A stretch of 64,000 nucleotides of DNA, from positions 124,001-188,000 of the forward strand of contig NZ_FMCU01000007.1 of the NCBI RefSeq assembly GCF_900091525.1, read 5' to 3'. This document shows positions 58,325 to 64,000 of the stretch, piece after piece; within the stretch, counting starts at the first letter, position 1; each line of letters begins with the position of its first letter. Source of the DNA: Micromonospora matsumotoense (lineage in GTDB: Bacteria; Actinomycetota; Actinomycetes; Mycobacteriales; Micromonosporaceae). Position numbers and translations under genes: made by a program. Below the pieces are notes generated by a model. It saw nothing but the letters and a program-made list of their open reading frames with translations. It made no database searches and was not told where the DNA came from.

Positions 58325-59298
58325 GTCAGATCTGGGTTGGCACCCAACTCGGCTGCCGCAGCACTCACCAGACGTTGGAAGGGCAGAACCGAGACCAGCG
58401 GACGCAGCAGCGGGTGCGTCTCGGCGAACCCGAGATCAGCCGTGGGTGAGGTGCTGACTGTCAGCACCGGCGCGCTTAACGTCCGCAGCAGCGTACACAG
58501 ATCATCGCTGCGCCCACCGTCATCTGCCTCCGCAACCAGCACGAAAGCGCTGACCTCGGCAGAGAACACGGCGGGCGTGCCGTGCAGGGCGAACTCGGTG
58601 TGCATCCCCTCGGCCCACCGGTATGTGCCCTCTTTGATTTTGAGCGCTGCCTCGGCGGCGGTGATCGCGTCCAGCCCGGTGCCGGTGACAATTGTCGGCA
58701 ATCCACGGACAACGGCGTCAACGGCGATCTTTGGCAGCGGCAGGGCCAGTGTGTCCCGCATCGCCTGCGGGATCTGGCGCAGCGCTGTGGACAGTTCCTC
58801 GCCACAGGACGCGCCGCTGCCGCTGAGCGAGGCCGCGACGATTCGGGCAAGCACGACCAGCGCGGACGTGTAGGAAATGGTGTGAGTGCTGGCGCGTTCC
58901 TGCGGGCAGGTGCGAATCACTACATCGGCGTCCGGTTCGGTGGACCCTTGTCCGGTGACGGTGATGGTGCGGGCACCAGCCTTGCGGGCGGCGGCGAGCA
59001 CCGCGTTGGGATAGCGCTTCGTCCCTCGGTGGCTGACTACGACGACCTGATCCTCCGGGCGCAGCGACTCGCGCAGCGCCACGTCGTGCGCGTCCAAAGC
59101 AGCCGGTCGGACCTGGCCCTGGCTCAGCAGCCGAAGCCAGGTCGCCGCGATGCGACACGCGTGCAGCGAGGTCCCGATGCCGCTGAAGACGATCGGACGG
59201 TTCAGATCCAACGCCGGAATGCCGTCCTGGTCCAGCAACGTCGCAACCACGTCGGGTTGCTCGGCGACGTGTTGGTCGAAAACGTAGCCGCTCATCAT
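58273..59298 (-). CDS. SIS-domain protein like the isomerase half of GlmS
   Basis: A 341-residue protein with two SIS sugar-phosphate domains. FSGIGTSLHACRIAATWLRL, VVSHRGTKRYPNAVLAAARK and PTIVTGTGLDAITAAEAALK then IKEGTYRWAEGMHTEF follow the isomerase domain of glucosamine-6-phosphate synthase. The N-terminal glutaminase domain is absent, so it may use ammonia, or isomerise or deaminate an amino sugar phosphate. Its ATG overlaps the GNAT stop (ATGA). A TTA codon is at residue 274 (58477-58479). Last gene of the minus-strand biosynthetic set. Confidence 0.82.
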   Translation of the reverse strand: MMSGYVFDQHVAEQPDVVATLLDQDGIPALDLNRPIVFSGIGTSLHACRIAATWLRLLSQGQVRPAALDAHDVALRESLRPEDQVVVVSHRGTKRYPNAVLAAARKAGARTITVTGQGSTEPDADVVIRTCPQERASTHTISYTSALVVLARIVAASLSGSGASCGEELSTALRQIPQAMRDTLALPLPKIAVDAVVRGLPTIVTGTGLDAITAAEAALKIKEGTYRWAEGMHTEFALHGTPAVFSAEVSAFVLVAEADDGGRSDDLCTLLRTLSAPVLTVSTSPTADLGFAETHPLLRPLVSVLPFQRLVSAAAAELGANPDLTHVETEPWGSAIKAVPL

Positions 59299-59846
59299 GT
59301 GCTCCTCTCCGTCGCCGGCAGATCGTGATCTTGATCGTACCGGGCCAGGTTCTCGGCAAAGACGTGTTGGTACACCTCGAGGTTGACCAGTCTGCCGAGC
59401 TTGAATCCGATATGACACAGTATGCCGGAGGACTTGTAACCGGCGGCGGTTACCATCCGGATCGATGCGATGTTGGTGTCAGTGATGAAGCACATGACGG
59501 TGCTGTAGCCCTCGTCGCGGGCCAGCCCGGTCAACGCCGCGCACAGGCTGGTGCCCACGCCGCGTCCTTGGTCGCCCGGTGCGACGTAGATGGATATCTC
59601 GGTGCTGGCGAAATAGCCACCTCGGGTGGCGAAAGGGCTCAGTGTGCCGTAGCCGAGCACTCGACTGTCCCGTTCGACCAGCAGCGCGGCGTTGCGGCCC
59701 TGGTGCGCGGCGAGCCAGTCGAGCATCTGGGCAGGACTCTTCTCCTCAGTGTCCAAGGTGGCATCCGTATGAATGACAGCGTGGTTGTAGATGGCGCGCA
59801 CCTGTTCCAGGTCGCCGGCCGTCACTGGGCGTACGAACTGACTCAC
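59295..59846 (-). CDS. GNAT acetyltransferase, phosphinothricin-acetyltransferase-like
   Basis: A 183-residue N-acetyltransferase of the Bar/Pat type: VRPVTAGDLEQVRAIYNHAV, YFASTEISIYVAPGDQGRGV, GTSLCAALTGLARDEGYSTV and AAGYKSSGILCHIGFKLGRL. These enzymes acetylate amino groups of small molecules, including toxic products, so biosynthetic tailoring or self-protection is possible. The start is GTG at 59846, one base overlapping the stop of the N-oxygenase gene (TAGTG), with GGAAGGGCG before it. Coupled to the SIS gene downstream. Confidence 0.85.
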   Translation of the reverse strand: MSQFVRPVTAGDLEQVRAIYNHAVIHTDATLDTEEKSPAQMLDWLAAHQGRNAALLVERDSRVLGYGTLSPFATRGGYFASTEISIYVAPGDQGRGVGTSLCAALTGLARDEGYSTVMCFITDTNIASIRMVTAAGYKSSGILCHIGFKLGRLVNLEVYQHVFAENLARYDQDHDLPATERST

Positions 59847-60838
59847 TATCGCCCTTCCTCCAGTAGACCGAGCTCGGCGAAGCGGTTACAGGCGGCTTGG
59901 TCTTCCAGCACGCCGACCGCGGCGAAGTAGCGCATCGTCTGGCGCGAGGTGTCTCGAGCGTAGGCATTGACGGTGCCATCGTCGTACACCTCGGCGAGAA
60001 TCTGTTCGATCTGGTCACGGTTGAACCCGTACCCGGCGAGTTCACACCGGATCGCCGGCAGGTCGGGACGCAGAAAGGCGAGCAGCAGGTCGGGCAAAAG
60101 CCGGGCCATGGCGCGTCGCTGACCGCTGTCCATCTCGTACCACAAGAACTTCAGGAAAGCGGCGAAATACGCGTGATGCCGACGTTCGTCAGCGGCATGG
60201 TCTCGTATCGACCGGCGTACTGCGGTGTCGACCCGCGGGTCATCGGGCACCTCGGCGAGCGTCGCGGAGATCAGCGTTTCAGAACATACGACGAACAGCA
60301 GCTCCACCAGCGCACGCAACTGCGGCTCGACCGACTCCTGCAGGCGACGCAACTGGGTGAGGAAGTACGGTCGTTCGTCGAGCTGAGGCGGTAGTCCAGT
60401 GCGGGCGTGCACTTGGCGGATGAGATCGGCTGAGAACAGAGCGTGGTACGCCTCATCGCAGTAGATCTTGTATGCGTCGAAGACCATCTCATCTGGCAGA
60501 TGGAGGTCGACGCCGCCGTTGGCGATCGCCAGGACCGTCTTGTTGACGACGAGCAGTTCCAGCTTCGTGGTGAAGTCAAGGTAGCGGTACAGGTGCTGGG
60601 TGAGGATCTGTTCGAAAAGGGCTGGCGGCAACGCGCGGACCATGTCGTGCCGGGTCAACGCGACAAGTTCCGGCGGGAACATGTGTGCGCCGCCGGCCTC
60701 GTCAAGCATCCGGCGCGGCGATCGGCGGACGCTGGATTTCTCGAACCAAGATCCGAATGCGCTACGGTAGGGGGGCGAATCCCCTACGATCCGGTGATCG
60801 CTCGCGCCATCGCCTGCTGCTCGGGTGGCCTCTGACAC
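59846..60838 (-). CDS. AurF-like diiron N-oxygenase
   Basis: A 330-residue protein of the AurF family, which oxidises aryl or alkyl amines to hydroxylamines, nitroso or nitro groups with a diiron centre. The ligands Glu94, Glu129, His132, Glu187, His214, Glu218 and His221 stand in KLELLVVNKT, CDEAYHALFSADL, VCSETLIS and DHAADERRHH, each 7 or 9 residues short of AurF Glu101, Glu136, His139, Glu196, His223, Glu227 and His230. AurF has 336 residues. The start is taken as GTG 60838, so that PPYRSAFGSWFEKSSVRRSP is included; no strong ribosome site. Follows the methyltransferase by 80 bases and is coupled to the GNAT. Confidence 0.87.
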   Translation of the reverse strand: MSEATRAAGDGASDHRIVGDSPPYRSAFGSWFEKSSVRRSPRRMLDEAGGAHMFPPELVALTRHDMVRALPPALFEQILTQHLYRYLDFTTKLELLVVNKTVLAIANGGVDLHLPDEMVFDAYKIYCDEAYHALFSADLIRQVHARTGLPPQLDERPYFLTQLRRLQESVEPQLRALVELLFVVCSETLISATLAEVPDDPRVDTAVRRSIRDHAADERRHHAYFAAFLKFLWYEMDSGQRRAMARLLPDLLLAFLRPDLPAIRCELAGYGFNRDQIEQILAEVYDDGTVNAYARDTSRQTMRYFAAVGVLEDQAACNRFAELGLLEEGR

Positions 60839-60918
60839 ATCGGTTGCCTGCGACGCGCGGGCCGTGAGCAGGGCCGACCTCGGGCACTCGGTTGTCGCTA
60901 AGCAGCCGACGAACAGGC

Positions 60919-61848
60919 CTACCACCCCGCACACGGCGACCCAAGCTTCCGGTACACGCCGGTCCCTTCCGAGCTGGGGTAGACGCGGTGGACGTTGTAG
61001 TGCTCGGTCAGGTGCGTCATCCATTTACCGAACTGCGCCCGGTTGTGCTCGATTCGGCCCGCGAAGTAGGCATTCGCGGTTAGATTCTGCAGCAGGACGT
61101 TGTGTGCCACCAGGAGTGCGTTGGGAAGCAGAGCCGGCGTCACTGCCTGCGTAATCGGGAAGTAGATCGCCTTGTCCAACAGGTCTGGGACCGGTCCTTC
61201 CTTGGGGCCTTCGGCATCCAGTACGCACAGGTCCACGTCCCGTAACTGGTGTTGGGCGAAATCGATGGCGTCGGCCACCACAAAGTCGACTGAGTCGGCG
61301 AAGCCGAGCGCGGCCATGTTGCTTCGTGCCGTCGCCATCGCGTCGGCATCGACATCTACCAGGGTCATCCGGCCACCGCTGGCCAGCACGGCAGGAGCTG
61401 CCCAGATCGCCCAGTACCCGTAGTAGGAGCCGAGGAAAACAGCGTTGCGCGGTCGTACCTGGTGCGCGAGGGCAAACAGCAGTCTGGCTTCTTCTGGGAA
61501 GATGAACGTCGTACGCCCGGCGTGCTCGAACCGGTCGACCACCAGGTTTGCCAGCCGCTCGAATTCGGGCCGTGGATAGCGCGCCTCCGGTACGAGGCCG
61601 GCGTCGGCGAGATCGGCGAGTACGTCCATGACAAAGCTGTGATCATCAGCTGGGAAGCGGGTAGACAGATGCTGCATGTCATCGTCGAGGCCGGTGGCAC
61701 TGAGCGTGTCACGTTGGCTGGCGACCCAGGCGCAGTACCCGTCTCGGGTCAGTAGCCCAGCTCGCCACGCACGGTACTCAGGAAAGCGCCGAAGTGTGCG
61801 GTCGATGAGGGCGAAGGCCGTACCACTGCTCGTGGTTGGCGAAGACAC
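60919..61848 (-). CDS. SAM-dependent methyltransferase
   Basis: A 309-residue class I methyltransferase resembling O-methyltransferases. FIFPEEARLLFALAHQ, AVFLGSYYGYWAIWAAPAVL (motif I), MTLVDVDADA (acid binding the ribose) and VDLCVLDAEGP are the cofactor site; HNVLLQNLTANAYFAGRIEH is near the C-terminus. The GTG at 61848 has GGAGGC seven bases before it. A TTA codon is at residue 202 (61243-61245). First gene of the minus-strand set with the N-oxygenase, so it probably methylates the same product. Confidence 0.82.
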   Translation of the reverse strand: MSSPTTSSGTAFALIDRTLRRFPEYRAWRAGLLTRDGYCAWVASQRDTLSATGLDDDMQHLSTRFPADDHSFVMDVLADLADAGLVPEARYPRPEFERLANLVVDRFEHAGRTTFIFPEEARLLFALAHQVRPRNAVFLGSYYGYWAIWAAPAVLASGGRMTLVDVDADAMATARSNMAALGFADSVDFVVADAIDFAQHQLRDVDLCVLDAEGPKEGPVPDLLDKAIYFPITQAVTPALLPNALLVAHNVLLQNLTANAYFAGRIEHNRAQFGKWMTHLTEHYNVHRVYPSSEGTGVYRKLGSPCAGW

Positions 61849-61900
61849 AGCCGCCTCCAGGGGGTGAGGTGGTTATACAGGGCACGATGCGGTTGCGGCG

Positions 61901-61988
61901 TAGGCCGGCATTTTGGCGCTGGTCAATTCAGATCCCCCGGCCGATAGGCCGGCACGTTGGCGCTGGTCAATTCAGATCCCCCGGTCGA
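61901..61988. repeat. 44-base tandem duplication on a gene end
   Basis: 61901-61944 and 61945-61988 are two 44-base copies differing at three positions. The stop codon of the cyclotransferase gene (61923-61925) lies in the first copy, and the second copy is the last coding part, so the duplication has rebuilt the C-terminus or its downstream region. Confidence 0.9.
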
Positions 61989-62540
61989 TTGGCCAGCGCT
62001 CCGGCTAGGCGAGCCACTGACGGTCCCGAAGCGCCTGACCAGATCCTCGCGGCTGTCACCGGAGTCGTAGCGCGCCCGCCACGCGGTACAGCGATCCTGG
62101 TACGCGGCAAGCTCGTGACGAGCGAAATGGGCGCGGTCCCAGTCGGAGGTCGCTACCTGCCAATGGTGCTTTGTGTCGTCGTAGCGGTACGTCCAGCTAG
62201 ACCCGAGCGCGCACAGCTCGATCGCCGCGAGGTCGTACCCGGGCCCTTCAAAGGCGTTCATGATTCGCCATTCATCGTCGCTTAGACCGACGATTCGTGC
62301 TCCCCACGTAGCGCCGGGCGCCGGCATCAGTGCCGGAAACGGCCGATCGAGCAGCGCTGCGGCCCGCCACCCGTGGGCATGTGCCAGCCGGGAGGTCGGA
62401 ACCCTGCCAAGGACGGCTGTCAACACCTGGGGGAAAGTTAAGCTGCCATACACGAAGAGGGAATCTGGTGCCACTACGAGCCGCCCCAGACCGTTAGGCG
62501 CGTCATGAATCCACTGTGGCAGCTCGAGCAGTAACGACAC
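61923..62540 (-). CDS. gamma-glutamylcyclotransferase-like protein
   Basis: A 205-residue protein of the GGCT/AIG2 fold, which releases gamma-glutamyl groups as 5-oxoproline. SLFVYGSLTFPQVL has the YGSL substrate loop, and Glu in NAFEGPGYDLAAIEL is the catalytic acid. In butirosin biosynthesis a member (BtrG) removes a protecting gamma-glutamyl group, so a similar role here is possible. GTG start at 62540. TTA codon at residue 34 (62439-62441), inside the YGSL motif. Divergent from the MFS gene; its 3' end carries a 44-base duplication. Confidence 0.78.
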   Translation of the reverse strand: MSLLLELPQWIHDAPNGLGRLVVAPDSLFVYGSLTFPQVLTAVLGRVPTSRLAHAHGWRAAALLDRPFPALMPAPGATWGARIVGLSDDEWRIMNAFEGPGYDLAAIELCALGSSWTYRYDDTKHHWQVATSDWDRAHFARHELAAYQDRCTAWRARYDSGDSREDLVRRFGTVSGSPSRSAGQSTGGSELTSANVPAYRPGDLN

Positions 62541-62557
62541 AGCATTCCATTGATGGC

Positions 62558-62573
62558 TGTGACTAAGGTCACA
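62558..62573. promoter_or_regulatory. inverted repeat, candidate cluster operator
   Basis: TGTGAC-TAAG-GTCACA, perfect six-base arms, in the short divergent region between the cyclotransferase start (62540) and the MFS start. A regulator bound here would control both directions. None is in the window. Confidence 0.5.
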
Positions 62574-62599
62574 CTCAGTTGTCAGATGACTACACAGAT

Positions 62600-63847
62600 G
62601 TGAGCCTCAGCGGTGTGTCGGTTTCCTCCACAAACAGCGACTTCCGGCTGCTCTGGATTGGGCAGACATCCAGCGTTGTTGCTGGGCAAATCGGTGACGT
62701 GTCGGTCCGCCTGTTGGCCGCTACCACCCTCGCCGTCACCCCCTTTCATCTAGGTTTGCTAGCGGCTGCCCAGACGGTGGGATTTCTCCTGGTCGCTCTT
62801 CCCGCTGGCGTCCTCGCCGACCGAGTGTCCAAACGTCCACTGCTGATTGGCTGCGACCTGGTTCGTGCCGGATCGTTGCTCGCCGTGCCGGTGCTCTGGT
62901 GGCTTGACTGGCTCACGTTCACCCAGTTGCTGATAATCACTCTCGCCGCTGGGCTGTCCCAGGTGATCTTCGATGTGACCTACCAGTCGTATGTACCGAT
63001 GCTTGTCGGTCGCGCAGGACTGGTCGTCACCAATGGGCGACTGGAGTCGAGTCGATCGGCGGCCGTTGCGGGCGGACCGGCTTTGGGGGGGATGCTAACT
63101 CAACTCGCCACTGCGGTCGGCGCAATCGGAGTCTCGGCGGTAGGTTACCTGGGATCCGCTGCAATGCTGTGGCGGATCCGTACATCTGAGCCGCCCATTC
63201 CGAAGCAGGGCAGGCGTAGTATCGCCGCGGATGTCATCGAAGGTCTACGGTTTGTCATGGCCAATCCGCTTCTGCGGGTTACCACAGCAGCCGCTGCTAT
63301 CTTCAATTTCTGTTACGGGATGATGCAGCCGCTGGTGATCCTGTTGTTGGTTAGGCAACTTGGGCTGCCGGACTGGATGGTAGGCATCCTCCTCGCGCTG
63401 GCCGGGGTGGGCGGCATCCTGGGAGCTCTGGTCGCCGGTCCGGTGGCCGGTGCGCTCGGGAGGGCACGCGTGATCTGGCTGGCGGAGCTGGTGTGCGTGC
63501 CCTCTTTCCTGCTCCTGCCGGCTGCCGGCGCAGGCCTGCAAATGGTTCTGTTCGCTGCCGGATACATGCTGCTGCATGTGGCTCTGTCCGTGTTCAACGT
63601 CGCGAACCTCAGCTTCCGGCAGGCAATCTGCCCGGACCGTCTGCTGGGCCGGATGAACGCCAGCGTTCGGTTCCTGATGTGGGGGGCGCTTCCGCTGGGT
63701 GCGTTGGTTGGCGGCCTTGCGGGCGAGCATTTGAGCGCACGAGGAGGGCTGGTCGTGGCCGGCCTCGGAGTGTTCCTAGCCGTCGCTGTACTACTGGCGT
63801 CGCCGCTGCGCAGCATGCGCGACCTGCCAATGGAGGCACAATCATGA
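62600..63847 (+). CDS. MFS transporter of the biosynthetic region
   Basis: A 415-residue major facilitator with about twelve helices: NSDFRLLWIGQTSSVVAGQI at the start, LPAGVLADRVSKRPLLIGCD (motif A loop), VANLSFRQAICPDRLLGRMN in the second half. It resembles macrolide- and multidrug-type exporters of actinomycete clusters, so product export is the likely job. Start uncertain: GTG 62600 chosen, GTG 62615 and TTG 62579 are in frame, none with a clear ribosome site. Its TGA overlaps the next ATG (ATGA). Confidence 0.82.
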   Translation: MSLSGVSVSSTNSDFRLLWIGQTSSVVAGQIGDVSVRLLAATTLAVTPFHLGLLAAAQTVGFLLVALPAGVLADRVSKRPLLIGCDLVRAGSLLAVPVLWWLDWLTFTQLLIITLAAGLSQVIFDVTYQSYVPMLVGRAGLVVTNGRLESSRSAAVAGGPALGGMLTQLATAVGAIGVSAVGYLGSAAMLWRIRTSEPPIPKQGRRSIAADVIEGLRFVMANPLLRVTTAAAAIFNFCYGMMQPLVILLLVRQLGLPDWMVGILLALAGVGGILGALVAGPVAGALGRARVIWLAELVCVPSFLLLPAAGAGLQMVLFAAGYMLLHVALSVFNVANLSFRQAICPDRLLGRMNASVRFLMWGALPLGALVGGLAGEHLSARGGLVVAGLGVFLAVAVLLASPLRSMRDLPMEAQS

Positions 63848-64000
63848 ATCTGGTGACCGATCACTATCTGCGCGAGAGCAGCGCGGAAGGCTCCGGGCTA
63901 ATAAGTGCACTGCGTGATGCTCCGCTGCCAGCGTCGTATCGCACGTGTTGGGGGTCCCGCATGTTGCCCCGCCCGCTGTTCGTCGCGCAGCAGGAGATCG
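63844..64000 (+). CDS. unrecognised gene, cut by the right edge
   Basis: The ATG at 63844 overlaps the MFS stop, so the two are co-transcribed and coupled. The first 52 residues read MNLVTDHYLRESSAEGSGLI, SALRDAPLPASYRTCWGSRM, LPRPLFVAQQEI. There is no membrane segment. I do not recognise the family from this piece. Its position suggests a biosynthetic enzyme of the same cluster. Confidence 0.6.
   Translation, partial: MNLVTDHYLRESSAEGSGLISALRDAPLPASYRTCWGSRMLPRPLFVAQQEI

Overview
The window is typical high-GC actinomycete chromosome. Gene content points to Micromonospora or a close relative in the Micromonosporaceae: helix-turn-helix regulators paired with DUF397 proteins, DUF3072, DUF1684, a GPP34 protein, a MhuD-like heme oxygenase, a secreted GH9 cellulase with a CebR-type operator, and a snapalysin. 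GTG starts, ATGA/TGATG stop-start overlaps and strong GC hairpins after genes are common. I saw no tRNA, rRNA or CRISPR array.

Layout. 0-15 kb: transporters, secreted proteins, an MscS-like channel divergent from a PAS-GAF-PP2C-kinase sensor, an antiporter, small redox and stress genes, and a GH15 glucoamylase/trehalase coupled to an SDR. 15-17 kb: a DUF5919 regulator divergent from three small genes behind a structured leader. 17-31 kb: GNATs, MarR/pirin, phospholipase D, a SigB/SigF-type sigma factor, an APC permease operon, an XRE/DUF397 pair, the HrpB helicase and a PP2C phosphatase. 31-34 kb: cellulase with its operator. 34-36.1 kb: a gene-poor hypervariable stretch with three tandem arrays, competing hairpins and a wrecked XRE regulator. 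36-49 kb: snapalysin, an Na+/H+ antiporter with a UBP zinc finger, LLM oxidoreductase, aldehyde dehydrogenase, SGNH lipoprotein, EcsC, a lytic-type protein, PAC2, exonuclease III, and a second copy of the regulator/small-gene module whose third gene is partly deleted. 49-56 kb: MhuD-like enzyme, an orphan LanC cyclase with a CCG zinc motif, a sortase pair, TrmB and a DUF3516 helicase.

At 56.2-58.3 kb a truncated, frameshifted vanadium haloperoxidase relic meets an IS5-family element. To its right the character changes: lower GC, TTA codons and biosynthetic genes. A minus-strand set (methyltransferase, AurF-like diiron N-oxygenase, GNAT, GlmS-like SIS protein) and a gamma-glutamylcyclotransferase divergent from an MFS exporter look like the left part of a natural-product cluster that runs off the right edge. 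The AurF-like protein keeps all seven diiron ligands with near-identical spacing. An N-oxygenated, possibly aminosugar- or amine-derived and transiently gamma-glutamylated product is an inference only.

The most unusual non-coding features are: a two-hairpin leader shared by the two small-gene modules, whose second hairpin has different stems but the same GGAGGGG loop; a 13-mer shared upstream of two XRE-type regulators; and repeated short tandem duplications sitting on gene 3' ends.
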